The position numbers and the translations under genes were made by a program. A DNA stretch of 40,976 nt from Paracoccaceae bacterium (lineage in GTDB: Bacteria; Pseudomonadota; Alphaproteobacteria; Rhodobacterales; Rhodobacteraceae). The stretch is taken from assembly GCA_030697175.1 (NCBI GenBank), contig JAUYQR010000012.1, positions 123,591-164,566 of the forward strand, read 5' to 3'. The notes below the pieces were generated by a model. It ran no database searches. It was not told the DNA's origin and was given only the letters and a program-made list of their open reading frames with translations. Below, one piece after another: positions 8,199-16,031 of the stretch; the first letter of the stretch is position 1; every line of letters starts with the position of its first letter.

Positions 8199-9260
8199 TC
8201 ACTGGCCGACAGCTTTCGCCTGCGCGTCATCCGCCATTTCCGCCGACAGGTAGATCGAGCCGGGCAGATCGGGGCGGCAGGTCACCGGGTTCGGCGTGCC
8301 CGAGACCGAGTTTTCAAAGACCGGAGCCTTGAAGATCTCGTCGGTCGGCGGGGTGCCCCCGGTGGCCAGCGCGACCGCCCACTGCACGGCCAGCCGGACG
8401 TTGTCGTTGCCGGTGGCGACGGTGAACAGTTTGAAGTCGGGGTTGGCGTCCTTGTTCTGCTCCCAGAAGCACGACAGCGAGTTGCCGTCCGACGTGGCCA
8501 AGGCCGGGATCGACCGGCCGAATTCGGCGAACACCGGCAGCGCGCCCACCAGCGACGGGCCGAAGTCCGACACGATCACGTCGATCTTGTCGTTCTTGGC
8601 GATCTCGGCCGACAGCACCTGCTGGGTCAGCGACGGGTCCCAGTTGGTGACGGCAAAGGGTTCGGGGTTGATGAAGACATACTTGGCATCCAGCACCGAC
8701 TTCATGCCGGCCAGTTCATCAATGCCCTGGCTGTTGCCGGCCGGGCCGCTGAGGAACAGAAGATTGCCGCCTTCGGGCAGGATTTCCTTGATCCAGTTGC
8801 CCCAGCTTACGCCATCCTCGAAGAACGACGACCCGATGAACTTGGCGTAGTTCACGCCAGCCTCGCCGCCCACGTTCACCCGGTAGGGCACCACGATGGT
8901 GCCTGCGCGGTGCGCGTTGGTCAGCGCCGGCAGAACCGCGGGGCCAGCGTCACCGAACACCACCATCGCGTTGATCCCGCGCGCGGCCATCGAGTTGATG
9001 TCCGAAATGGCCTTCTGGGTGTCGCCCTGACCGTCAGCATATTCGTACTGGGTGATGCTGGGGCACTTGGCGGCCTCTTCCGCACCCGACGCCGTGGTGA
9101 CCAGACGCCAGCTATTGCCGCCAAAGCCGTCCAAGAGCGCCAGCGACGCCTCGTTCGGCCCGCACCAGGACGGGGTTTCCGCCAGTGCCGTGGTGGCAGC
9201 AAACCCCATGGTCAGTGTCGCCACCGCACAGGCGGCGGTCATCGTCTTTGCCTTAAACAT
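8199..9260 (-). CDS. periplasmic sugar-type solute-binding protein
   Basis: A 353-residue type I (RbsB-like, cluster B) periplasmic binding protein for the adjacent ABC transporter. The N-terminus has a clear Sec signal: positive MFKAK, a hydrophobic core and an ALA|ETP cleavage site after about residue 27. The mature protein has the usual DINSMAARGINAMVVFGD segment of the first lobe hinge and GNDNVRLAVQWAVALATGG near the end. The ATG at 9260 is preceded by GGAGG and overlaps the upstream permease gene by eight bases. Cysteines at about residues 33, 68, 241 and 330 could form disulfides. The ligand is not deducible; the family takes pentoses, hexoses, inositols and related polyols. Confidence 0.9.
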   Translation of the reverse strand: MFKAKTMTAACAVATLTMGFAATTALAETPSWCGPNEASLALLDGFGGNSWRLVTTASGAEEAAKCPSITQYEYADGQGDTQKAISDINSMAARGINAMVVFGDAGPAVLPALTNAHRAGTIVVPYRVNVGGEAGVNYAKFIGSSFFEDGVSWGNWIKEILPEGGNLLFLSGPAGNSQGIDELAGMKSVLDAKYVFINPEPFAVTNWDPSLTQQVLSAEIAKNDKIDVIVSDFGPSLVGALPVFAEFGRSIPALATSDGNSLSCFWEQNKDANPDFKLFTVATGNDNVRLAVQWAVALATGGTPPTDEIFKAPVFENSVSGTPNPVTCRPDLPGSIYLSAEMADDAQAKAVGQ

Positions 9261-10284
9261 TGTCCGTTTCCTCCATTTTGGACTTTAGTGCACGTTTGGT
9301 TGCCGCCTGTTTCCAGCGCAGCGAATAGACGCCGATCCCGAACACCAGTGCCAAGGCCTGGATGATCGTCTGGGCCGAAAAGGGCACCCCGACCGCCAGC
9401 GCAAACTGGCTGAGCTGGTTCAGGAAGAACGCGGCGATCACGGTCGAGATGGGAAACCCGCGCCCGCCCAGAAGCGACGTTCCCGCCAGCACCACCACCG
9501 CCACCGAGGGCAGCAGCAGGCTGTCGCCCTGAAAGGCGGTGGGTTCCCGGGTGATCCCCGAAATCAGGATGCCCGCCACACAATAGTGAAGCTGGGCAAA
9601 GACATAGGCCATCGCCTGATAAAGCTGCACCTTCAGGCCGGCCGCATGGGCCGCAGCCGGGTTGGCACCAATCGCCTCGAACCGCCGCCCGATCACGGTC
9701 TTTTTCAGCACGAAGCTGACGATCAGCATGATGACCAGCGCGAACAGAACCGAATTCGGGATGCCAAGGGTCTTGCCACCCGCAATCTGCGCCATCAGCG
9801 GTGTGGTGATCCGTGGCACCCCGCCCGACACCGCAAACACCGCGCCGTAAAGCAGCGCATTCATCCCGATGGTGGCCACGATGGCATTCAGCCGCAGCAC
9901 CCCCACAAGAATGCCGTTCACCACCCCTGCGACCACCGCACAAGCCAGGGCAAAGGCGATGGACGAAAACAGTTGCGCGTCACTGCCACCCGACATGTGC
10001 GTGGTGATCACCACCGCCAGCGACACGCCCCCCGCCAGCGACAGGTCAAACCCGCCCTGCTGCACGACCAGCATCTGCCCAAGGCCCACGATCGCGATGA
10101 TCGCGGCGAAGGGCAGGCTGCCCGCAAGACCGCCCGCGGAAATCGCCGACGGCGCGAAGATCGCGCAGACCACGATCAGCATCAGCGTCGAGATCACCAC
10201 CGTCACGAAACCGCGCGCGGGTTTCAGGGATCGCAGTTCAAACGCAAGGCCGCCCTGCCCCGCAGTCTGTTGGTAGTTTGCCAT
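9253..10284 (-). CDS. ribose-type ABC transporter permease
   Basis: A 343-residue RbsC-family inner-membrane permease with 8-10 hydrophobic segments, the conserved GGFDLSLAGGVSLA motif near residue 87 and the loop VVVLAGTSLLGGRG near residue 270. It is the first of three transporter genes in transcription order and has a strong GGAGG before its ATG. It presumably pairs with the permease half of the 842-residue fusion protein, so the membrane core would be a heterodimer rather than the homodimer of ribose systems. The 8-base overlap with the binding-protein gene supports co-translation. Confidence 0.9.
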   Translation of the reverse strand: MANYQQTAGQGGLAFELRSLKPARGFVTVVISTLMLIVVCAIFAPSAISAGGLAGSLPFAAIIAIVGLGQMLVVQQGGFDLSLAGGVSLAVVITTHMSGGSDAQLFSSIAFALACAVVAGVVNGILVGVLRLNAIVATIGMNALLYGAVFAVSGGVPRITTPLMAQIAGGKTLGIPNSVLFALVIMLIVSFVLKKTVIGRRFEAIGANPAAAHAAGLKVQLYQAMAYVFAQLHYCVAGILISGITREPTAFQGDSLLLPSVAVVVLAGTSLLGGRGFPISTVIAAFFLNQLSQFALAVGVPFSAQTIIQALALVFGIGVYSLRWKQAATKRALKSKMEETDNV

Positions 10285-10317
10285 GATCCCTCCTCCCCCC
10301 GTTTGCGCGCCAAGGCG

Positions 10318-11298
10318 TCAGGTGATTTCCAGCGTGATCTTCACCGCCTTGGTCGGATCTTTGCCGAGGTCAAAGGCCGTGATCGCATCGTCCAGCGCAA
10401 AGCTGTGGGTCTGGATCGGCGACAGGTCGATCCCGGTGCGCTCCAGAAACCGGATCGCCGCTGGCCACACACCGGGCGACCCGATGCAGCCCCGCACCGT
10501 CAGATCCTTGATCTGGATCTTGCCCAGTTCGACCGGGATCTGTCGGCCGATGCTGATCCCCACCATCGACACAAAGCCCTCGGGCCGGGCATAGTCGAAC
10601 ACGTTGGCCAGCGATGATGGATGCCCCGCCGCCTCGATCACCAGATCGGCGCCGCCCTTGGTCATCTCGGTCACCGCCTCGACCGGGTTTCCGGCCGAAG
10701 GGTCAACCGTGCCCACCGCGCCCAGCTTCATCGCGATGTCGCGCCGCAGCGGCACCGGATCGACCACGATCACCTGCGCGCCCATCCCGATGGCCGCCGC
10801 CGCCGAGACAAGACCGATGGTCCCGCCGCCCGAGACAACCACCGTCTGCGACGCATCCACCCCGCCATGCCGCAGCACCGCGTAGTAGCCACAGGTAAAC
10901 GGCTCGATCAGCGCGCCCTTGGCGTCATCCACCCCGTCGGGCAGCTTGTGCAGCCATTCGGGCCGCGCGGCAAAGAACTCGCGGTTGGCGCCGTCCATCG
11001 AAAAGCCGAAGTGGTGGATGCGCTCGGGCGTGCGGATCACACATTCCCCCACCACCCGATCGCCGCGCACGAGCCCCTTGACGTTGCGACCGACCTCGAC
11101 CACCTCGCCCACCCATTCATGGCCGGGGGTGACAGGGTAGGAAATCGGGATGATGTAGTTGCCCGACAAAAGCTCGTAATCCGAATGGCAGATCCCCACC
11201 CGGCGCGACCGGACCATCACCTCATTGTCACCGATGCTCGGCATCTGGATGTCGGTGACGACGGGCTTGTTCGGTTGATCGAAAATCAGCGCTTTCAT
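10318..11298 (-). CDS. zinc-type (MDR) alcohol/polyol dehydrogenase
   Basis: A 326-residue medium-chain dehydrogenase, NAD(P)-dependent. Catalytic-zinc ligands are visible as Cys37 (GICHSD), His60-Glu61 (TPGHEW) and Glu132 (IEPFTCG); the Rossmann motif VVSGGGTIGL lies near residue 155. The four-cysteine structural-zinc lobe normally found around residues 85-110 is absent and replaced by a segment without cysteine, which also explains the short length. ATG at 11298 with GGAG upstream. It lies between the Gfo/Idh/MocA gene and the transporter permease. It probably oxidises a secondary hydroxyl of the transported polyol; substrate unknown. Confidence 0.87.
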   Translation of the reverse strand: MKALIFDQPNKPVVTDIQMPSIGDNEVMVRSRRVGICHSDYELLSGNYIIPISYPVTPGHEWVGEVVEVGRNVKGLVRGDRVVGECVIRTPERIHHFGFSMDGANREFFAARPEWLHKLPDGVDDAKGALIEPFTCGYYAVLRHGGVDASQTVVVSGGGTIGLVSAAAAIGMGAQVIVVDPVPLRRDIAMKLGAVGTVDPSAGNPVEAVTEMTKGGADLVIEAAGHPSSLANVFDYARPEGFVSMVGISIGRQIPVELGKIQIKDLTVRGCIGSPGVWPAAIRFLERTGIDLSPIQTHSFALDDAITAFDLGKDPTKAVKITLEIT

Positions 11299-11334
11299 CA
11301 GGGTCTCCGTCAGGATGCGGGCGGGTTGCGAGGT

Positions 11335-12354
11335 TCAGGCCACGGTTTCGATGCGGCCGCTCTTGGCCGAGGCGAAGACCGCCTCCAAAAGCGCGATAGT
11401 GTTCACCAGATGATCGGCGGTGATCGGATAGTCGCCACCGCGCACGGCACGGGCAAAGGCGACCAGATTGTCCTTCACCGGTTCGGCCTTGCCGACTTCG
11501 CGGGTGACGATCGGCCCGCCCGCCATCGCCGAGGTGACGATCCAGCCATCCGGCGCCTCGACATGCGCCTTGTCGCGGATGTCGATCCAGCCCTTCGATC
11601 CGAACACCGCAAAGCGCGAGATGAACGGGTTGGCCAGCGAGGCCGATACATAAGACGTGCCGCCGCCCTTGAACTTGACGAAAGCCGCCACCGTGTCACC
11701 CTGCGGCAGGTCCGACGACAACTGCTCGCAGATGCACAGCACGCTCTCCGCCGCGCCCAGCAACCGCACCGACAGGTCCAAGAGGTGAATGCCCGTCGCC
11801 GTCATGCCGCCCGCCGGGGCCTGATCGGCCTTCAGCCGCCAGTTGTCACGGGCCAGCGTCAGGAACTTGTCATGGCTGAAATTCGCCTCGATCTGGTGGA
11901 TGCGGCCAAGCGTTCCGGCATCGGCCATCGCCAGCATATCGGCCACCGGCGGTTCAAAGCGGCGCTCATGCCCCATGCCCAGCACCAGCCCGGCATTGCG
12001 GCACAAGGCGACCGAGCGTTCCGCCTCGGCCTTGGTCAGGGCCAGCGGCTTTTCGCAGAAGATGTGCTTGCCCACCCCGACTGCGGCCGCGATCTGTGCG
12101 GTATGCAGCGAATGGGGCGTCGCCAGCACCACCGCCTCGACCGCCGGGTCTTTCAAGACGTCGCCATAGTCCGCCGAAAGCGCAATGCCCTTGTCGGCGC
12201 AAAGCTGGCGCACCGACTCCACGTTCGGCTCCACCGCGCGCACCACCTGGATGTCCTCAGGCGCCGATTGCAGGACCGAGAGCATCTTCTGCCCCCACCA
12301 GCCCATGCCCACGAGGGCGATCCTGACCGGATTGCTGTTCGAAGCGGGGGCCAT
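11335..12354 (-). CDS. Gfo/Idh/MocA family oxidoreductase
   Basis: A 339-residue NAD(P)-dependent oxidoreductase of the glucose-fructose oxidoreductase/inositol dehydrogenase family. The Rossmann motif LVGMGWWG is at residues 14-21, the conserved CEKPLALTKAEAE at 100-112 supplies the family EKP lysine, and ATGIHLLDLSVRLLG near residue 180 has the catalytic-region Asp/His pattern. The frame extends to 12405, but the ATG at 12354 overlaps the YciI-like stop (TGATG), so that start is preferred. Members act on inositols, sugars and, in some cases, glycoside or carbocyclic intermediates. Here it is one of several dehydrogenases upstream of a hydroxyquinol pathway. Confidence 0.87.
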   Translation of the reverse strand: MAPASNSNPVRIALVGMGWWGQKMLSVLQSAPEDIQVVRAVEPNVESVRQLCADKGIALSADYGDVLKDPAVEAVVLATPHSLHTAQIAAAVGVGKHIFCEKPLALTKAEAERSVALCRNAGLVLGMGHERRFEPPVADMLAMADAGTLGRIHQIEANFSHDKFLTLARDNWRLKADQAPAGGMTATGIHLLDLSVRLLGAAESVLCICEQLSSDLPQGDTVAAFVKFKGGGTSYVSASLANPFISRFAVFGSKGWIDIRDKAHVEAPDGWIVTSAMAGGPIVTREVGKAEPVKDNLVAFARAVRGGDYPITADHLVNTIALLEAVFASAKSGRIETVA

Positions 12355-12638
12355 CAGCGATTGTCCACCCGCTTGGAGAACGGTCGGATCGACACGGTTT
12401 TCCACAAACCCGCCTTGGCGAAGGGGTCATTGCTGTTGAACGCCTCGACGGCGGCAAGGCTGTCCGCCTCAAGCACAAAACAGCTTCCGATCATCGTCTG
12501 CCCGTCATCGGCCAGAAGCGGCCCCGAGATCACGGTTTTCACTGGCGCGGTCGCCAGATAGGCCTTGTGCGCCTCGTAATTCGCCAGCCGCTTTTCAACG
12601 GCGCCGTCATGGTCCAGGCAGTGGACAACATAGTGCAT
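12354..12638 (-). CDS. YciI-like small protein
   Basis: A 94-residue cytosolic protein with the ferredoxin-like alpha/beta pattern of the YciI family: N-terminal strand MHYVVHCLDH, the helix segment RLANYEAHKAYL, then SGPLLADDG and SCFVLEADSLAAVEAF with NDPFAKAGLW. The family includes muconolactone-isomerase-like folds and is often found in aromatic catabolic clusters, where a lyase or dehydrochlorinase-like role has been proposed. The ATG at 12638 has GGAG six bases upstream; the longer open frame to 12725 lies inside the neighbouring reductase gene. Its stop overlaps the Gfo/Idh/MocA start. Specific reaction unknown. Confidence 0.8.
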   Translation of the reverse strand: MHYVVHCLDHDGAVEKRLANYEAHKAYLATAPVKTVISGPLLADDGQTMIGSCFVLEADSLAAVEAFNSNDPFAKAGLWKTVSIRPFSKRVDNR

Positions 12639-12648
12639 GGCTGTCTCC

Positions 12649-13719
12649 TCAGGCCGGGATGATGCGACGCGCGCGCAGTTCGTCGAACACGTCGGTGAAA
12701 CTGCTGCGGGTGGATTGATAGGCATCGAACCCCAGCGTCCGGCTGTTGGTCATGTCGGTGAAACATTCCAGCGTGCGCCCCAGATCGGCATCGCTGTGCC
12801 ACCACGAGGCCAGCCTGTTCACCGGAATGTCCTGCAAGCCATGCTTGGCCACGATCTCGGACCAGACGGTTTGCGCATCCGCCATCTGGCCTTCCAGCGG
12901 CGTCGGCTGGCCCGGATAGGGGGCGGCCGCGATCCCGAAATAATCGGCGATCTGCTGCCAGAGCCAGGTCCAGCGGAACACATCGCCGTTCGAGGTGTTG
13001 AACGGCATGTTCGCAGCCGCAGGCGTCGTGGCCGCCCACAACAACTGCTTGGCCAACAGGCGCGCGTCGGTCACGTCAGTCACGGCGTTCAACTGCTCGG
13101 GGCTGCCGGGATAGACGAAGGGCCGCCCGGTATGCTTGCAGATGCTGGCATAGACCGCCAGCGTCACCGCCATGTTCATCGCATTGCCGATGACAAAGCC
13201 GATCATCGTATGCGGGCGATGCACCGACCAGGTGAAACCGCGCTTTTCCGCCATCTCGAACAGCACGTCTTCCTGTGCGTAATAGAAGTTCAGGCCGGGC
13301 AGACGCGGGCTCGATTCCAGAAACGGGGTGTAGGGCTTGACGCGTGCATAGTCGTCGAACGACCCGAGGTAGTGCTTGAGGCCCGTCACCAGCGCCGCGT
13401 GCCGGATCGGCGCATCGGCCAGCCCGTCAAACAGGTTGCGGATCATCAGCGCGTTGACGCGGACATTCTCGGCCTCGTTCGCCTGCCGCGACCAGGTGCA
13501 GAAGAACACATGCGTCACGTCCCCCGCCGCTTGCAGCGCCGCCGCCGTGGCCGCCGCGTCTTGCAGGTCAGCCGCGATGTGGCGGTCGGAAAACTCCAGA
13601 TCCGCCGCAGCGCGCGACAGCGTCACAACCGTCCAGCCCTGTTCCTTCAGAAGCCTGCCCGCGTAGCTGCCAGACAGCCCCGTGGCACCGACGATAAGAG
13701 CGACGTTGTTTTCAGCCAT
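12649..13719 (-). CDS. PRISE-type short-chain reductase (enone reductase-like)
   Basis: A 356-residue extended SDR of the PRISE group (progesterone 5-beta-reductase/iridoid synthase-like). The NADP motif GATGLSG is at residues 11-17. The PRISE-specific catalytic pair is visible as Lys115 in TGLKHYLG and Tyr147 in NFYYAQED, in place of the classic YxxxK. Members reduce activated C=C bonds of enones. The open frame reaches 13749 only through a TTG; the ATG at 13719, preceded by AGGA, is preferred. It lies between an MDR dehydrogenase and a YciI-like gene with short spacers. A role in reducing or, in reverse, desaturating a cyclic enone intermediate is inference. Confidence 0.83.
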   Translation of the reverse strand: MAENNVALIVGATGLSGSYAGRLLKEQGWTVVTLSRAAADLEFSDRHIAADLQDAAATAAALQAAGDVTHVFFCTWSRQANEAENVRVNALMIRNLFDGLADAPIRHAALVTGLKHYLGSFDDYARVKPYTPFLESSPRLPGLNFYYAQEDVLFEMAEKRGFTWSVHRPHTMIGFVIGNAMNMAVTLAVYASICKHTGRPFVYPGSPEQLNAVTDVTDARLLAKQLLWAATTPAAANMPFNTSNGDVFRWTWLWQQIADYFGIAAAPYPGQPTPLEGQMADAQTVWSEIVAKHGLQDIPVNRLASWWHSDADLGRTLECFTDMTNSRTLGFDAYQSTRSSFTDVFDELRARRIIPA

Positions 13720-13752
13720 GGTTCCTGGTCTTTCTGTTTGTTGGTCCAATGG

Positions 13753-14820
13753 TCAGGTCGTGACCAAAATCTTCAAATGCTGGCCTGCGGGATCAAGCAG
13801 CGCCTCGAACCCCTTGGCGACCACATCGGCCGCGTCGATGCGGGCGGTGATCACCTTTTCCACCGGGAAGGTGCCTGCCGCGATCATCCGGGCAATGCGC
13901 GGCCAGATCTGCGTCGGGTAGCACCAGGTCGCCTCAACCGTGATGTCCTTCAGCGCCCAAAGCATCGCGTCAATGCTGGCGGGCTTCATGTGCAGCCCCA
14001 CCTGCACGACGCGGCCCTGCCGCCGCACCGCCTGCACGCAGGCGTTCAGCGAAGCCTCCAGCCCGACACATTCCAGCGCCACGTCAACGCCCACGCCTTC
14101 CTCGGTCAGGTCGCCCACGATCTGCGCCAGCGTGCCGTCGCGCGGGTCGACGACATGGGCGTAAGGCGCGATCTCGGCGATGATGCGTCGGCGGTTCGGG
14201 TTCGGCTCGGACACGATGATGGTCGCGGCCCCCGCCGCCTTGGCCGCAAGGATGGTCAGCGCCCCGATCGGCCCGGCACCGGATACCAGCACCGTCGAGC
14301 CCGCCGTGATGCCACCCCGATCCACCCCGTACAGCGCGACCGCCGCAGGCTCGATCATCGCGGCCTGATCGTCGGTGATCCCGTCCGGAACCGGCTGGGC
14401 GTTGTAATCCTTCACAACAGCCTTTTCCGCCATGCCGCCCCAGGCCCAGCTCAGGCCAACGCAGCCCATCTTCGGCGACAGGTGATAAAGCCCCCGCTTG
14501 CCGTAATAGTCATTGCGCGGCGACAAGAGCGGCTGGATCGAGATCCGGTCCCCCGCCTTCACATGGCTGACCGCGCCCCCCACCGCCAGAACCCGGGCGG
14601 AAAACTCATGCCCCAGGATCTGCGGGTTGCTGGCCCCGGTAAACACATGCGGCTCTTTCGGCGTCACGATCGGCCCGGCGATGTATTCGTGCAGGTCGGT
14701 GCCGCAGATGCCGGTGACGGCAGGCGCGATCAGCACGTCATCAGGCGCAAGCTGCCCTGACGGCTCTGCGACGTCCTCCACCCTGATGTCCTTGGCCCCG
14801 TGGAACCGAACTGCTCTCAT
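13753..14820 (-). CDS. zinc-type (MDR) dehydrogenase, butanediol-dehydrogenase-like
   Basis: A 355-residue medium-chain dehydrogenase and first gene of the minus-strand catabolic run. Catalytic-zinc ligands are Cys39 (GICGTD), His71-Glu72 (LGHEF) and Glu157 (IEPAAVA); the NAD motif VSGAGPIGAL is near residue 180. Overall layout is that of 2,3-butanediol/threonine dehydrogenases, but the structural-zinc cysteine cluster is replaced by SPRNDYYGKRG with only one Cys (about 120) left. The ATG at 14820 has GGAGG upstream, so the open frame continuing to 14952 is not used. Probably oxidises a vicinal diol or polyol; substrate unknown. Confidence 0.87.
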   Translation of the reverse strand: MRAVRFHGAKDIRVEDVAEPSGQLAPDDVLIAPAVTGICGTDLHEYIAGPIVTPKEPHVFTGASNPQILGHEFSARVLAVGGAVSHVKAGDRISIQPLLSPRNDYYGKRGLYHLSPKMGCVGLSWAWGGMAEKAVVKDYNAQPVPDGITDDQAAMIEPAAVALYGVDRGGITAGSTVLVSGAGPIGALTILAAKAAGAATIIVSEPNPNRRRIIAEIAPYAHVVDPRDGTLAQIVGDLTEEGVGVDVALECVGLEASLNACVQAVRRQGRVVQVGLHMKPASIDAMLWALKDITVEATWCYPTQIWPRIARMIAAGTFPVEKVITARIDAADVVAKGFEALLDPAGQHLKILVTT

Positions 14821-15097
14821 CGTGTCGTCCTCCCTCCGACCCGTGGCCACCGCCACGGCAACCGTCATTTCCACCACAGCCAGCCGACAAGCACCGGGCA
14901 AGACCAGCTTTGCCCCACAACCCGGTTCGGGCTGTCCACTTGCAGCGACCACAACGGCGATGACTCACTCCCGCCTTGATCGTTAGCAAATCCCCGACGG
15001 TCGGTCTGATGAAATTTAGCCGATCCGAATAAATTACCCCAACCACCACCGCTTCGGCGATTTACAGTCGGTGGCGGAGCGAGGGGTGGAATTCGGC
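14821..15097. promoter_or_regulatory. divergent promoter/operator region
   Basis: A 277-bp spacer between the minus-strand catabolic run and the plus-strand dehydrogenase-regulator pair. It holds a locally A+T-rich stretch with the interrupted inverted repeat AATTTA (15013-15018), 11 bases, TAAATT (15030-15035), and nearby the palindrome CCGAC-G-GTCGG (14994-15004). These are the best candidate operators for the divergently encoded winged-helix regulator. I could not place convincing -35/-10 boxes for either direction. No coding frame with family similarity is visible here. Confidence 0.5.
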
Positions 15098-16018
15098 ATG
15101 CAGGCGAACTTGGCAGAAACGACGCGCGCGCAATCGGGTGGTCGGGGAATCGGTTGGATCGGCGCTGGCAAGATGGGCGCGCCGATGATCCGCAACCTGC
15201 TGGCAGCCGGAACCACGGTCGCCGTGACCGAACCGGATACACAGGTCGTATCCGATCTTCTGCGCGCCGGTGCGGTCAGCGCAGGCACGCTTGATCGGCA
15301 CAGCCAGAACGGCATCGTCTTTGCCACCCTGCCCAACGACACCGTCCTGCGCGAGGTCGTGCTGGGCGCGCCCGGCACAACCGGTCTCATCCATCACATG
15401 GCGCGCGGCTCGATCTTCGTCGAGATGAGCACCGTATCGCCCGAATGTTCGGCCGAAATCGCCACCGCGCTCAACGATTGCGGGATCTCCTACCTGCGCG
15501 CTCCCCTTTCCGGCAGCACCGCCCTTGCCGAAAAGGCCGCGCTTACGGTGCTTGCCTCGGGCGATGAACAGGCGTGGGCCACCGTCCTGCCGACCATCCG
15601 GTTGCTGTCGGCACGTCAATTCTACCTTGGCTCGGGCGAAGAGGCCCGCTACATGAAACTGGTGATCAACACCCTCGTCGGCGCCAGTTCCGCCATTCTG
15701 GCCGAGGCCGTGGCGCTGGGCGAAAGTGGCGGTCTGTCGCGCACCAGCATGATGGATGTGATCTGCGAAAGCGCCGTCGCCTCGCCCCTGTTCAAATACA
15801 AGACCGACGCGGTGGTGTCTGGCGACTATGCGCCGGCTTTCACCATCGCGCAGATGATCAAGGATTTCAGCCTGATCAGCGATGCGGGACGCGCCAATGG
15901 CGTGCCCTTGCTGACAACCGGGCTGATCCTTGAACTTTATCGTGCCGCCGCCAATTCGGGCTTGCGAGATCAGGATTTCTTCGCTTTGGTGAAATGGCAG
16001 GCCGACATCTCCGCCTAG
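15098..16018 (+). CDS. 3-hydroxyisobutyrate dehydrogenase-family oxidoreductase
   Basis: A 306-residue beta-hydroxyacid dehydrogenase. The N-terminal Rossmann motif is GWIGAGKMGAPMIRNLL, followed by the substrate-site segment VEMSTVSPE and the GSTALAEKAALTVLASG equivalent of the family GGxxGA region; the catalytic lysine lies in RYMKLVINTLVGA. The open frame can begin at a GTG at 15071, but the ATG at 15098 has a purine-rich GGTGGA seven bases upstream and is preferred. It is followed 13 bases later by the regulator-like gene and is divergent from the catabolic run. It likely oxidises or reduces a short hydroxy-acid or semialdehyde of this pathway; glyoxylate/tartronate-type substrates are equally possible. 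Confidence 0.86.
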   Translation: MQANLAETTRAQSGGRGIGWIGAGKMGAPMIRNLLAAGTTVAVTEPDTQVVSDLLRAGAVSAGTLDRHSQNGIVFATLPNDTVLREVVLGAPGTTGLIHHMARGSIFVEMSTVSPECSAEIATALNDCGISYLRAPLSGSTALAEKAALTVLASGDEQAWATVLPTIRLLSARQFYLGSGEEARYMKLVINTLVGASSAILAEAVALGESGGLSRTSMMDVICESAVASPLFKYKTDAVVSGDYAPAFTIAQMIKDFSLISDAGRANGVPLLTTGLILELYRAAANSGLRDQDFFALVKWQADISA

Positions 16019-16031
16019 CAGGGTTCCGTCC

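Noticed and set aside
5583-9365. A 1260-codon open frame on the plus strand.
   Set aside because: It lies fully antisense to the transporter genes, is His/Arg/Gln-rich and has no family pattern. It is a shadow of G+C-rich codon bias.
12637-14760. A 707-codon plus-strand open frame over the PRISE and MDR genes.
   Set aside because: Antisense to two well-supported enzymes and without recognisable domains.
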